NCBI RefSeq assembly: GCF_021401085.1
Contig: NZ_JACBFP010000009.1
Coordinates: 91,141-155,140, forward strand
Reading direction: 5' to 3'
DNA length: 64,000 bases
DNA from: Chryseobacterium sp. R2A-55
Lineage (GTDB): Bacteria > Bacteroidota > Bacteroidia > Flavobacteriales > Weeksellaceae
Position numbers and translations under genes: made by a program. The notes beneath the pieces are model-generated. The model did not search any database. It was not told where the DNA came from and saw nothing but the letters and a program-made list of their open reading frames with translations. Positions within the stretch are counted from its first letter, which is position 1. Each line of letters begins with the position of its first letter. Below are positions 1 through 9,143 of this stretch, piece after piece.

Positions 1-444
1 GGTTGCTTTCGAGCCTTTTCTCAGTTCTTTGATGGCGGTTTCCAGGCCTTTTTTGGTGACTCCCATATTTTTCAGCATTTGTGAAACTTCTGAGTTCACT
101 TCAAAAAGGGAGAGCCAGAGATGCTCGATGGTTACGAATTCATCACCCATTTTTTTGGCGATATTTGGAGCGTCCAGGAGGATTTTATTGGCGGTTTGTG
201 ATAAATAGATATTGCCGCCTTCCACTTTTGGGAGTTTTTCCAGGTTTTCGCGGTTGCGTTCTCTTACCAGATTAAGTTCTGCCTCTGATTTTTTCAGCAG
301 AAATTCCGAAATGCTGTCATCTGCTTGAAAAATACCTTCAAGTAAATGTTGCGGTTCAATACTTTGGTTGCCGAATTCCATAGCAATTTGCTGTGCTTTT
401 TGGATGGCTTCCTGTGATTTTACAGTGAATTGGTTTAAGTTCAT
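1..444 (-). CDS. clpB: ATP-dependent chaperone ClpB, N-terminal part (runs off window)
   Basis: The minus strand reads 148 open codons from an ATG at 444 to the window edge. The product starts MNLNQFTVKSQEAIQKAQQ and continues as a double Clp-N repeat (QSIEPQHLLEGIF near residue 28, EFVTIEHLWLSLFE near residue 101), the substrate-interacting N-terminal domain of the ClpB/Hsp104 disaggregase. ClpB works with DnaK to recover aggregated proteins in the cytoplasm. The AAA+ modules lie outside the window, so ClpA or ClpC cannot be fully excluded, but the N-terminus is typical of Bacteroidota ClpB. Confidence 0.9.
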   Translation of the reverse strand, partial: MNLNQFTVKSQEAIQKAQQIAMEFGNQSIEPQHLLEGIFQADDSISEFLLKKSEAELNLVRERNRENLEKLPKVEGGNIYLSQTANKILLDAPNIAKKMGDEFVTIEHLWLSLFEVNSEVSQMLKNMGVTKKGLETAIKELRKGSKAT

Positions 445-493
445 ATTTTATAGTGGTAATTTTTAATTTTGGAAAAAACACTAAGAACCCACA

Positions 494-501
494 CAAATTT
501 A
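494..501 (-). promoter_or_regulatory. Candidate -7 box for clpB
   Basis: The minus strand reads TAAATTTG here, matching the Bacteroidota -7 consensus TAnnTTTG, about 50 nt before the clpB start. No convincing -33 TTG at normal spacing was seen. Confidence 0.35.
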
Positions 502-707
502 CTGATGAATTCTTAATGTTCCTATCAATCATTTTTTAATTCTGAAAACATTAACACAAAGATTATTCTTTTTAACATTTAAGGCAATATCCGGTCAAAA
601 TTTCCGATTCGATCCTTTTTTCATGGATTTTGTAAGACAAATTTTCCGAAATCAGGATGGTGAGTAGGTGGCTCAAAAGAGAAATTTTCTGGAACCTAAA
701 AATATAT

Positions 708-715
708 TATCTTTG
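708..715 (+). promoter_or_regulatory. Candidate -7 box for paaE
   Basis: TATCTTTG matches TAnnTTTG and lies 37 nt before the paaE start, a normal leader length for this phylum. Confidence 0.45.
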
Positions 716-752
716 TTAACACTCATTTTAAGATTGACTCACCCCAGATAAC

Positions 753-1841
753 ATGCACCATTTTTATCCATTAAAAGCTATAAAAGTTCGTAAGGAAACG
801 AACGATTCCGTCCATATCGCCTTTGAAATTCCACAAAACCTCAAAAATGAATTTTCATTCAAGCAGGGACAGTACTTAAACTTAAGACTTGTTCTTGGTG
901 ATGAGGATTTGCGACGGTCATATTCTATCATTAATGCTCCCACAGAAGGAAATTCCGAGCTGGAAATTCTGGTGAAACATTTGGATGGCGGAAAAGTCTC
1001 CACCTATCTGAATAATGATTTAAAATTGGGCGACACCGTGGAAGTAATGGCGCCGATGGGTCATTTCTACACCAATTATCATCCATCCAATGAGAAAACT
1101 TATGTAGGACTTGCTGCAGGAAGTGGGATTTCCCCGGTGCTTTCCAACTTGAAGGAAGCGCTTTATCAGGAACCGAAAAGTGATGCGTATCTTTTCTTTA
1201 GCAACAAAAGTTCTGCCCATATTATTTTTAAAAAGGAAATCGATGAACTGGCCGAAAAGTTTGCCGGAAGACTGAAAGTAATCTACCTCCTTTCCCGCGA
1301 AAAACATTTTGAAGACGAGCTTTTTGAAGGCAGGATTACCGCTGAAAAACTGGAGCGTCTGTTTGCGAGGTTTGCGGAAATTCCAGTTCAGGGTGCCACT
1401 TATTTTACCTGTGGACCATCAGAAATGATCAAGGGCATCTCGGATTATCTGAAAAATGACAAAAAAGTGCCGTCACTTCAAATCATGTACGAATATTACG
1501 CCGCTCCCGATGATGAAGAAAATTCCGAGATGAGTGACGAGTTCAAAGCGATACCGAATCTGGAAAGCATGGTGACTGTAATTATTGATGACGATGAGTA
1601 TTCGTTTCATTTGAATTCAAAGAAAAACAGTATCTTAGATCAGGCTATCCAAGAAAAGCTTCCGGTTCCTTTCGCATGCAAAGGCGGAGTTTGCTGTACC
1701 TGCAAAGCGCAAGTGATGGAAGGTGAGGTTTTCATGGAAAAGAATTTTGCGCTCACCGATGATGAGGTCGCAAAAGGATATGTACTTACCTGTCAGTGTC
1801 ACCCAACCACTAATGTGGTGATGCTGAATTACGACGTTTAA
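753..1841 (+). CDS. paaE: 1,2-phenylacetyl-CoA epoxidase reductase subunit PaaE
   Basis: The 362-residue protein is a ferredoxin-NADP-reductase-type flavoprotein fused to a plant-type ferredoxin. The FAD-binding RSYS motif is at residues 55-58, a NAD-binding region follows near GLAAGSGISPVLS, and the C-terminus has C309-x4-C314-x2-C317 and C347 for a [2Fe-2S] cluster. PaaE passes electrons from NAD(P)H to the di-iron subunit PaaA during epoxidation of phenylacetyl-CoA. The downstream neighbour paaA, two genes on, supports the specific name over a generic phenol hydroxylase reductase. Length is normal. paaE comes first here, not last as in the classical paaABCDE order. Confidence 0.92.
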   Translation: MHHFYPLKAIKVRKETNDSVHIAFEIPQNLKNEFSFKQGQYLNLRLVLGDEDLRRSYSIINAPTEGNSELEILVKHLDGGKVSTYLNNDLKLGDTVEVMAPMGHFYTNYHPSNEKTYVGLAAGSGISPVLSNLKEALYQEPKSDAYLFFSNKSSAHIIFKKEIDELAEKFAGRLKVIYLLSREKHFEDELFEGRITAEKLERLFARFAEIPVQGATYFTCGPSEMIKGISDYLKNDKKVPSLQIMYEYYAAPDDEENSEMSDEFKAIPNLESMVTVIIDDDEYSFHLNSKKNSILDQAIQEKLPVPFACKGGVCCTCKAQVMEGEVFMEKNFALTDDEVAKGYVLTCQCHPTTNVVMLNYDV

Positions 1842-1896
1842 TTTGAGGGTCTTATGAGTCTGAGTGACATCTGGGATTTTCTGAAAAAGAGATGTT

Positions 1897-2199
1897 ATGA
1901 AATTACGTTTAAAGAAAATAAAACTAAAAGCAACGCAACCTATGACGAATTGGAAATTTGCCTCGCTCATCGAGGTGGACAAAGAATACCGGGTAGAAGG
2001 GCTGAATATCTGGAACCATTACTGGCATTGCAGCGAGCGCAAAATTGAAGTTCGCGATCCGTTTGAAGGACATGTTTATTTTTTTAATGAATACGAAATA
2101 CAGACCCCGGAAAAAAAAATAAATTTCGTGGCAGGTGATTTCAGCAACGGTCAAATCGGGATTTACACAAAAGACGAATTAAGCGATCAGAAGCTATAA
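1897..2199 (+). CDS. Small unknown protein between paaE and paaA
   Basis: A 100-residue frame with no family I recognise. From Met16 (1942) onward it looks clearly coding, rich in aromatic and charged residues (NIWNHYWHCSE), with no signal peptide or membrane segment. The first 15 residues are unusually Lys-rich, so the true start may be 1942. It lies 55 nt after paaE and 33 nt before paaA on the same strand, so it is probably co-transcribed and may be linked to phenylacetate metabolism. An overlapping frame from 1854 is open for 64 codons but less protein-like after its first third. Confidence 0.6.
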   Translation: MKLRLKKIKLKATQPMTNWKFASLIEVDKEYRVEGLNIWNHYWHCSERKIEVRDPFEGHVYFFNEYEIQTPEKKINFVAGDFSNGQIGIYTKDELSDQKL

Positions 2200-2232
2200 G
2201 ATCTGAAAAACCTATAAACAACCCTCGATTAG

Positions 2233-3162
2233 ATGGAACATTTAGAAAAGTTTATTGAATACGTACAGGCAGAAAATAAAGTCGAGCCAAAAGACATGAT
2301 GCCCGATGATTACCGCAAATTGCTGGTTCGCCAGATTTCTCAGCACGCCCATTCGGAAGTGGTGGGAATGCTCCCGGAAGCAAACTGGATTTCCAGGGCA
2401 CCTTCTTTGCGAAGAAAAATGGCGCTTTTGGCAAAAATTCAGGATGAAGCGGGACACGGACTCTACCTTTATGCGGCTACGGAAACCTTGGGTAATGGCG
2501 AAATTGCCGCAGACCGGGATTTCACCTATAATGATATGCTTTCCGGAAAGGCAAAGTATTCCAGCATTTTTAATTATCCGGCTCTTTCCTGGGCGGATAT
2601 CGGTGCGATCGGTTGGTTGGTGGATGGAGCTGCGATCATGAACCAGGTTATGCTCATGGGAAATTCTTACGGCCCCTATTCCAGGGCGATGGTGAGGATT
2701 TGCAAAGAAGAATCCTTCCACCAAAGACAGGGGTATGAAATTTTAATGACGCTTTGTCGTGGAACAAAGGAACAGAAAGATTTGGCTCAGGAAGCTTTGA
2801 ACCGTTTTTGGTGGCCGGCTTTGATGATGTTTGGGCCCAATGACGAGCACTCGCCGAATTCAAAAAAATCCATGAACTATCGGGTGAAAAGGGAAAGCAA
2901 TGATTCTTTAAGACAAAGATTTATAGATGTCACCGTTCCGCAGGCAGAATTTCTCGGCTTGAAAATTCCAGATGAACAATTAAAATGGAATGAGCAGCGA
3001 GGTCACTATGATTTTGGAGATTTACCCTGGGACGAATTCATGGAGGTTCTAAAAGGAAATGGACCTTGCAACAAAAAACGTTTGGAAACAAAACGGAAAG
3101 CGCAGGAAGAACATTCATGGGTGAAAGAAGCGGCGATAGCGTTTGCGAAAGCAAATATTTAA
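2233..3162 (+). CDS. paaA: 1,2-phenylacetyl-CoA epoxidase catalytic subunit PaaA
   Basis: A 309-residue, full-length ferritin-like oxygenase. Carboxylate/histidine di-iron signatures are seen at [13 protein letters not shown] and [13 protein letters not shown], followed by the conserved [19 protein letters not shown]. PaaA inserts one oxygen atom into the aromatic ring of phenylacetyl-CoA. In characterised systems it needs the structural partner PaaC plus PaaB, and PaaE as reductase. Here paaE precedes it, but no paaB, paaC or paaD follows; the next gene, 61 nt on, is a hutG-like hydrolase. Confidence 0.95.
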   Translation: MEHLEKFIEYVQAENKVEPKDMMPDDYRKLLVRQISQHAHSEVVGMLPEANWISRAPSLRRKMALLAKIQDEAGHGLYLYAATETLGNGEIAADRDFTYNDMLSGKAKYSSIFNYPALSWADIGAIGWLVDGAAIMNQVMLMGNSYGPYSRAMVRICKEESFHQRQGYEILMTLCRGTKEQKDLAQEALNRFWWPALMMFGPNDEHSPNSKKSMNYRVKRESNDSLRQRFIDVTVPQAEFLGLKIPDEQLKWNEQRGHYDFGDLPWDEFMEVLKGNGPCNKKRLETKRKAQEEHSWVKEAAIAFAKANI

Positions 3163-3223
3163 TGAGTTTAAACCGCAATAATCAATGTTCTCTGAAAATT
3201 TACAACCTTAGCTTAAAACCCTT

Positions 3224-4135
3224 ATGATTTGGAACGGTCGCAATGATGGAACAGATATCCTCGCTCAAAGAATTTTCCAGAAAGTTTCTTTGGAAAGTGA
3301 CTATGATGTCATTTCACCGAAAGATTTCGTTTTGCACGGATTTGCGGTGGATGAAGGCGTTCGGAGAAATCAAGGAAGAGTCGGCGCAAAAGATGCTCCG
3401 GATATCATCCGAAAAAGCATGTCCAGTTTTCCGGTCACCAATCCGGAATTTGTCTTAAAGGATTTCGGGAACGTTTACTGCGAAGATGGTGATCTGGAAA
3501 AATCGCAAAACGAATTGGCTGAAAAAGTTGCCAAAGCTTTGACCCGAAAAGCAAAATCCATCGTTTTAGGAGGCGGTCATGAAGTTACCTTTGCGCATTA
3601 TTCAGGAATCCGAAAAGCATTTCCGGATAAAAAAATCGGAATCATCAACATTGATGCTCATTTTGATAACCGCGAACCGGAAAACGGTTTGGGGAGTTCC
3701 GGAACAGGATTTTGGCAAATTGCTCAGGAAGCGGAGATTCATTCACTCCATATCGGGATTCAGCGGAATTCAAATACCCTGAAGCTTTTCGACACGGCTC
3801 ATCAGTTCGGGATGAAATATATTCTCGCAGACGAACTTTTTTTCGACAGGCTTTCTTATATATATGAACAGATTGATTTGCTTCTGGAAAAGGTAGACGT
3901 GCTTTATCTGACCATTTGCATGGATGTGTTCAATGTCGCTATTTCGCCGGGGGTTTCTGCACTGGCTTACAACGGAATTTTTGCCGATTCCACTTTTATG
4001 CATTTCTTTAAACATATCCTGAAGTCCAAAAAATTAGTGGGGATTGATGTGGCGGAAGTGAATCCTACTTTTGACATTCAGGAAAGGACCGCCAGATTGG
4101 CGGGTTCTTTGGTCAATGAATGGTTCTTGATGTAA
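3224..4135 (+). CDS. hutG: Formimidoylglutamase-like arginase/agmatinase family hydrolase
   Basis: The 303-residue protein has the ureohydrolase metal motifs GGGHE (116-120) and DAHFD (144-148). The third motif reads ICMDVFN (231-237), so the usual first Asp of the D-x-D pair is Cys232 while Asp234 is kept. PGVSA follows, as in HutG-type enzymes. HutG cleaves N-formimidoyl-L-glutamate to glutamate and formamide in histidine breakdown. No other hut gene is in the window, so an arginase or another guanidino hydrolase remains possible. It sits directly behind paaA on the same strand. Confidence 0.7.
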   Translation: MIWNGRNDGTDILAQRIFQKVSLESDYDVISPKDFVLHGFAVDEGVRRNQGRVGAKDAPDIIRKSMSSFPVTNPEFVLKDFGNVYCEDGDLEKSQNELAEKVAKALTRKAKSIVLGGGHEVTFAHYSGIRKAFPDKKIGIINIDAHFDNREPENGLGSSGTGFWQIAQEAEIHSLHIGIQRNSNTLKLFDTAHQFGMKYILADELFFDRLSYIYEQIDLLLEKVDVLYLTICMDVFNVAISPGVSALAYNGIFADSTFMHFFKHILKSKKLVGIDVAEVNPTFDIQERTARLAGSLVNEWFLM

Positions 4136-4458
4136 GTACGGTAAAGCCTGTTTTTCCTTAGATTTTTTTTGTTTAATTTAGTTTTACTGCTCTACAGGTT
4201 ATTTTGGGAGGATTTAATGATGTGAAATTGCTGGATTTTAGCCCAATTATTTCCTTTCCTTAATGAATAGCATTTTTTTTCTGATAAATGCAGTTTTTCG
4301 AATAAATGATGGAAGCCTTGATGAATACGGAGTTAAAAGTGTTTTGAATTTAGAGATATTTGGTTTTTATAGCACAAAATATGCATATTTGATTTTGTCA
4401 TATCCAAAATATTTGTATTTTAGGGAATTCAATTTTTTATTAACCAAATTAATTTTTT
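4136..4458. other. Gene-free gap before the GEVED protein
   Basis: An AT-rich 323-bp stretch. An open frame of 88 codons starting at 4263 has no protein-like composition and overlaps the next gene, so I do not call it. The promoter of the secreted protein must lie here, but no clean TAnnTTTG box was found. Confidence 0.5.
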
Positions 4459-6129
4459 ATGAAGACAAAATTACCTTTTTTCATGATGGCTTTGTTGCCG
4501 TCCGCAGGTTTTGGTCAGTCTGTTGCTAAAACAACAGTGAAAACACCTACAGCGCAGCATTCAGCTGTAAAGGCGGCACAGTTTTCTAAAGCAACTAAGT
4601 CGCCCTTAGCGTATTGTACTCCTGCATTAGATTGTACCGATGGAGACTTAATCACCAATGTTACCATTGGAACGATTAACAACACCACTACCTGCGGAGC
4701 GAATGGTTACTCTGATTTTACTGCCATGCAGACCAATGTTACACCTGGAACTAACGCAGCAATTTCTGTGACAGTTGGGACAGGATTTGCATATGAAAAT
4801 GTAACCGCTTGGGTTGACTGGAACAAAAATGACACTTTTGAACCTTCGGAATTTACCGCTATTGGAAACCGAAATGGAAATCCGACAGGTCAGGTGATCA
4901 ATAATAATATTCCGATTCCGGCAGGAACTGCTTCCGGCAGTTACAGACTTCGTGTTAGAGTTGCGGCGGTTTCATCCAACGCTGCTTCAGACCCAACAAA
5001 AGCTTGCGACGAAGCTCAGGGATTTGGTGAGACTGAAGATTACACGTTAGTTGTTCCTGCAACCGGCTGTCTGACCGCACCAAATGGTCAGTATCCATCT
5101 GCCACGTTTACTCCGGTATGTGCTGGATCAGTCCAAAATGTGACTACGATTGCATGGACCGGTGAATACTCCAAAGTGAACTTGACTGGTGGAGTTGCCT
5201 ATACTTTCTCGTCCTCAGTGCCTACGCATTTTATCACCATCAGCGACGAAGCGGGAACTACTACTTTGGCAGCAGGAACTGGACCGGTTGTTTATACTCC
5301 ATCTGCATCAGGCGTAGTGAGATTTTACACACACTTAAGCAGCAATTGCGATTTTGCGAACACCAGCCACACCAGAGCGGTGATGTGCGGAACCCCGCCT
5401 ACCAACTGCGCGGATTTCAAAGTGGTTTCCAACAACCTGGAAAATGGATTATTTTTCGGTGGAGCAACTGCGCAAAAACTAGCGATGGACATCCCGGTTG
5501 CGTCAAGCAATATTACGGTTTACGGTTTGGAACCAACTGTAGTAGGAACGGCAACTACATTTAGTTTCACTTTCTATAGTGACAATGCAGGTGTTCCTGG
5601 AACTCAACTGTTTACTCGAACTGGTACTATTGCAGAAAGTACAGTGACTGGAACCAACTTTGGATATGAGTTTATTAAATATAAAGTAATGTTTAATTCA
5701 CCTGTTGATTTCGCCGCCAATACCAAATATTGGATTGAGGTAACTACTGACGCAGTTGCTTGGGAATCAAGAACCGGTGGAACCCTTGGTTCATTAGATG
5801 CTTTTTCCAACACCAGTACATCAGGAGTATGGACTACAGGAACTGGCAACTATGTGTTCAATTTGGTTTGCACCGCTTTAGGTGTAAATGATATCGCTAA
5901 GTCAGCATTCAATTATTATCCGAATCCAGTGAAGGGATATCTAAACATCGACTCTAAACAAAAAGTGGAGGTGGTACACGTTTATAACGTAGCAGGTCAA
6001 AAAATGCCGGTTTCAACTCAATTGGTTGACGGAAAAATCGACATGAGCAGATTGGCTCCTGGAGTTTATATCGTGAGCACGATCTTGGAAGGAGGAAGAA
6101 ATGAATCTTTCAAAGTAGTGAAACAATAA
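4459..6129 (+). CDS. Secreted GEVED-domain protein with type IX secretion sorting domain
   Basis: A 556-residue exported protein. The N-terminus MKTKLPFFMMALLPSAGFGQ is a signal peptide. A GEVED domain follows at about residues 100-200 (AWVDWNKNDTFEP and EAQGFGETEDYTLVV). The middle is beta-rich and Thr/Ser-rich. The last 80 residues form a Por/T9SS type A sorting domain: an NYYPNPV start, VYNVAGQ, then LAPGVYIV and a short basic tail. The protein should cross the outer membrane through the Por/Gld machinery and be anchored or released. No enzymatic motif was seen; an adhesin-like role is a guess. It stands alone with a terminator behind it. Confidence 0.85.
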   Translation: MKTKLPFFMMALLPSAGFGQSVAKTTVKTPTAQHSAVKAAQFSKATKSPLAYCTPALDCTDGDLITNVTIGTINNTTTCGANGYSDFTAMQTNVTPGTNAAISVTVGTGFAYENVTAWVDWNKNDTFEPSEFTAIGNRNGNPTGQVINNNIPIPAGTASGSYRLRVRVAAVSSNAASDPTKACDEAQGFGETEDYTLVVPATGCLTAPNGQYPSATFTPVCAGSVQNVTTIAWTGEYSKVNLTGGVAYTFSSSVPTHFITISDEAGTTTLAAGTGPVVYTPSASGVVRFYTHLSSNCDFANTSHTRAVMCGTPPTNCADFKVVSNNLENGLFFGGATAQKLAMDIPVASSNITVYGLEPTVVGTATTFSFTFYSDNAGVPGTQLFTRTGTIAESTVTGTNFGYEFIKYKVMFNSPVDFAANTKYWIEVTTDAVAWESRTGGTLGSLDAFSNTSTSGVWTTGTGNYVFNLVCTALGVNDIAKSAFNYYPNPVKGYLNIDSKQKVEVVHVYNVAGQKMPVSTQLVDGKIDMSRLAPGVYIVSTILEGGRNESFKVVKQ

Positions 6130-6152
6130 ATCCAACCCAAAATAGCAAGAAC

Positions 6153-6179
6153 GACCCGGAATTTTCCGGGTCTTTTTTT
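6153..6179 (+). terminator. Rho-independent terminator
   Basis: Stem GACCCGGA / TCCGGGTC with a 4-nt loop, followed by seven T. It lies 24 nt after the GEVED/T9SS gene. Confidence 0.9.
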
Positions 6180-6367
6180 ATGCCGATTTTTTCCAGATTC
6201 AGGCAAAAGTCTTTTGAAATTATTTTTGCGTTGATAATGGGTTAACAGAAAAAATGTATCTAGGTTTATCTGTAAATGGTGCCCGTTTTATGCTTTATTT
6301 CGTAAATTTGCCATCTGGAAAGTTATCCAATTATGATCAAAAAAAGTTCAAATCGTAAAGAATTTTA

Positions 6368-6375
6368 TATATTTG
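6368..6375 (+). promoter_or_regulatory. Candidate -7 box of the acpP operon
   Basis: TATATTTG fits TAnnTTTG and lies 32 nt before acpP, behind the preceding terminator, so it is a likely start of the acpP-fabF-rnc transcript. Confidence 0.55.
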
Positions 6376-6407
6376 CACCAATTAACAAATAATTAAAAAT
6401 AAATATT

Positions 6408-6647
6408 ATGTCAGACATTGCATCAAGAGTAAAAGCTATCATTGCTGATAAACTCGACGTTGAGGAAACAGAAGTAACTCCAGAAGCTAGCTTCACTAAT
6501 GATTTAGGAGCTGATTCATTGGATACTGTAGAATTGATCATGGAATTCGAAAAAGAATTCAATATCCAAATTCCAGATGACCAAGCAGAAAAAATTACTA
6601 CTGTAGGACACGCTATTGCTTACATCGAGGAAGTAGTGAACAAATAA
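6408..6647 (+). CDS. acpP: Acyl carrier protein
   Basis: A 79-residue acidic protein with the phosphopantetheine attachment motif GADSLD, Ser37 being the modified residue. It carries growing acyl chains in type II fatty acid synthesis in the cytoplasm. It is followed 26 nt later by fabF, the usual pairing, with rnc behind. Confidence 0.97.
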   Translation: MSDIASRVKAIIADKLDVEETEVTPEASFTNDLGADSLDTVELIMEFEKEFNIQIPDDQAEKITTVGHAIAYIEEVVNK

Positions 6648-6673
6648 TATTCTATCAAAAGAAGCAATAATTT

Positions 6674-7918
6674 ATGGAATTAAAAAGAGTAGTTGTAACC
6701 GGTTTTGGCGCGATCACGCCCATTGGAAACAATGCGAATGAATTCTGGGAAAACCTTGTGAAAGGTGAGAGCGGAGCGGCTCCGATTACTCTTTTTGATG
6801 CCTCCAACTTCAAGACCAAATTTGCCTGCGAAGTGAAAGGCTTTGATCCACTGAATCATTTCGACAAGAAAGAGGCGAAAAAAATGGATCGTAACACCCA
6901 GTTCGGAATAGTTGCGGCAAGAGAAGCTGTAGCCCATTCAAGAATTCTGGAAAATGAACTTGACAAAAATCGGGTAGGGGTAATCTGGGGTTCCGGGATT
7001 GGTGGTTTGGAGACATTTGAAACTGAAGTTTTGGGTTGGGCAAATACTGAGATCCCTAGGTTTAATCCTTTCTTTATTCCGAAAATGATTGCGGATATCA
7101 CCGGCGGTCAAATTTCTATTGAATACGGATTCCATGGACCCAATTATACCACAGTTTCTGCCTGTGCTTCTTCAGCAAATGCAATCATTGATTCCAAAAT
7201 GCTGATTCAGCTTGGGAAAGCAGATGTAATTGTTTGTGGAGGCTCCGAAGCAGCAGTCACGGCAAGTGGAGTAGGTGGCTTTAATGCCATGATGGCGCTC
7301 TCCACCAGAAACGATAGTCCGAAAACCGCTTCCAGACCTTTCGATAAAGACCGGGACGGATTCGTCCTTGGCGAAGGAGCGGGATGCATTATTCTGGAAG
7401 AATATGAACATGCCGTAAAACGCGGCGCCACTATTTATGCCGAATTGAAAGGCGGCGGAATGAGTGCGGATGCCTATCACATGACAGCTCCACATCCTGA
7501 AGGTTTGGGAGCTTATCTCGTAATGAAGAACTGTCTGGAAGACGCCAATATAACAGCCGATGAGGTGGACCACATTAATATGCACGGTACCTCCACGCCA
7601 TTGGGTGATATTGCAGAATCCAATGCCATTTCCAAGTTACTGGGAGAACATGCTTTTGACATTCAGATCAATTCCACCAAATCCATGACCGGACATTTGC
7701 TGGGAGCTGCGGGAGTAGTAGAAGCGATCGCGGCATTGAAAACGATTGTTCACAAAATAGTACCGCCTACCATCAACCATTTCACCGATGATGAAAGAAT
7801 TGACAGCAGGCTGAATTTTACCTTTAATCACGCAGTGGAGAAAGATGTAAATATTGCGATGAGCAACACGTTCGGTTTTGGCGGACATAATGCCTGCGTA
7901 CTTTTTACGAAAATTTAA
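6674..7918 (+). CDS. fabF: Beta-ketoacyl-ACP synthase II
   Basis: A 414-residue thiolase-fold condensing enzyme with the Cys-His-His triad Cys164 (SACASS), His304 (MHGTSTPLGD) and His341 (KSMTGHLLGAAG). FabF condenses malonyl-ACP with acyl-ACP during chain elongation. Its length is standard and it is directly downstream of acpP. Confidence 0.97.
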   Translation: MELKRVVVTGFGAITPIGNNANEFWENLVKGESGAAPITLFDASNFKTKFACEVKGFDPLNHFDKKEAKKMDRNTQFGIVAAREAVAHSRILENELDKNRVGVIWGSGIGGLETFETEVLGWANTEIPRFNPFFIPKMIADITGGQISIEYGFHGPNYTTVSACASSANAIIDSKMLIQLGKADVIVCGGSEAAVTASGVGGFNAMMALSTRNDSPKTASRPFDKDRDGFVLGEGAGCIILEEYEHAVKRGATIYAELKGGGMSADAYHMTAPHPEGLGAYLVMKNCLEDANITADEVDHINMHGTSTPLGDIAESNAISKLLGEHAFDIQINSTKSMTGHLLGAAGVVEAIAALKTIVHKIVPPTINHFTDDERIDSRLNFTFNHAVEKDVNIAMSNTFGFGGHNACVLFTKI

Positions 7919-7930
7919 GAAGCAATTTAC

Positions 7931-8695
7931 ATGGAGTTAAAGAAGTACTTTTCTAGATTCCTGACCCAAAGAAAAAAAACGCTATCGGAAAAAGATTATT
8001 ATCTAAGCAACGAAATCAGTAAAATAACCGGTGTCGCCGTACAGAACATCAATCTTTACCGGGAAGCATTTTCCTTAAAAACTTCGTCGAAAAACAAGAA
8101 AAACAAAAATTACGAAAGACTCGAGTTTTTGGGAGATTCTGTTTTGGGCGCAATCATCTCAAGTCATCTGTTCGCTATTTATCCCAATGAAAACGAGGGA
8201 TTTCTCACCCAGATGAAATCCAAAATCGTGAACCGGAAAAACCTCAATAAATTGGGTGAAGAACTTGGTCTCACCAAATTTCTTCAGAATGACCATCCGT
8301 GTGCGCTCAGTGAAAACATCACCGGAAATCTTTTTGAAGCATTGATCGGTGCAATCTATTTGGATCTGGGCTACGAGCTGTGCAGAAGCGTAGTGCTGGA
8401 TCGGTTGCTAACGCCAAACTCCATCAATAAGCTTGAAAAGAAAATTGTGAGCTACAAAGGTTTGCTGCTGGAGTGGAGCCAGAAAAAGAAAACCATCATC
8501 AGATACGAAACCTTTGAGGAACTTCAGCCCAACAGGAATCTCGTTTTCAGATGTCATGTTTGGTTGGAAGAGGAAAAAATCACCAACGCCACCGAAACAT
8601 CCAAGAAAAAGGCGGAAGAAAAAGCGGCACAGCGCGCCTTTTATATCTTAAACAAAAAAGAAAATATCCTTGAAATCCCAAAAGCTATTACTTGA
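7931..8695 (+). CDS. rnc: Ribonuclease III
   Basis: A 254-residue protein with the RNase III signature ERLEFLGDSVL at residues 62-72, including metal-binding Glu65 and Asp69, and a C-terminal double-stranded RNA-binding domain rich in Lys (KKKAEEKAAQRAF). It cleaves double-stranded RNA in rRNA processing and RNA turnover. It lies 12 nt after fabF, and its end overlaps the next gene by 26 nt. Confidence 0.95.
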   Translation: MELKKYFSRFLTQRKKTLSEKDYYLSNEISKITGVAVQNINLYREAFSLKTSSKNKKNKNYERLEFLGDSVLGAIISSHLFAIYPNENEGFLTQMKSKIVNRKNLNKLGEELGLTKFLQNDHPCALSENITGNLFEALIGAIYLDLGYELCRSVVLDRLLTPNSINKLEKKIVSYKGLLLEWSQKKKTIIRYETFEELQPNRNLVFRCHVWLEEEKITNATETSKKKAEEKAAQRAFYILNKKENILEIPKAIT

Positions 8696-9143
8696 CATTG
8701 AATATGAAGATGAAGAAATCACATTAGGATTGGTGCGGCTTGCAAAACAGGTTCCGGATTTCGAGTTTTTCTACCACGTCAATGCGCTGAATTCTTTTAA
8801 GTTTTCACGGATTTCAGATTTCAGTTTTCAGGGAAGCTATTTTGATTATCAATTTCCGAGATTTCAGGCATTTCACTGTGATTCCAAGGTGTGCATCCAG
8901 TTCATTGCCAATAGATCCTGCCAAAGTATTCAAAAGAAATTTTCAAACGAATTGTTTTCCTCGGAAAACGAAACCAAATATCTGTTGGAACAATATGAGG
9001 ATGTGGATTATCTCATCCGGACTTCCGAGCCGTTTGACGATTTTTCATTAATTTTGCTCCCTGAACATTTAACGTTCAAAACCCAGGGCTTTCGGTTAAG
9101 CCCGGAAGAAGAGTTTTATCAGCTCATCCAATATTATGAATAA
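8670..9143 (+). CDS. IPExxxVDY-family-like protein of unknown function
   Basis: A 157-residue protein starting at TTG 8670 inside the end of rnc; no in-frame ATG is available near it. The acidic start (LLLDIEYEDEEITLGL) and the LLEQYEDVDYLIR segment resemble a small family of Bacteroidota proteins encoded between rnc and pyk, and the position agrees. The exact IPExxxVDY spacing is not matched. No function is known. Its stop overlaps the pyk start by 8 nt, so translation is probably coupled along rnc-orf-pyk. Confidence 0.75.
   Translation: MKSQKLLLDIEYEDEEITLGLVRLAKQVPDFEFFYHVNALNSFKFSRISDFSFQGSYFDYQFPRFQAFHCDSKVCIQFIANRSCQSIQKKFSNELFSSENETKYLLEQYEDVDYLIRTSEPFDDFSLILLPEHLTFKTQGFRLSPEEEFYQLIQYYE

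Larger units (their letters stand above)
445..752. other. Intergenic region between divergent clpB and paaE
   Basis: This 308-bp AT-rich gap separates two divergent genes. It holds the candidate promoters for both sides and no open frame or repeat that I could support. Confidence 0.6.

Noticed and set aside
1854..2048. 64-codon frame between paaE and paaA
   Set aside because: Overlaps a longer and more protein-like frame ending just before paaA; its second half is Arg/Leu-rich and looks like an off-frame reading.
4263..4529. 88-codon frame before the GEVED protein gene
   Set aside because: Overlaps the signal peptide of the next gene in another frame and has no coding-like composition.
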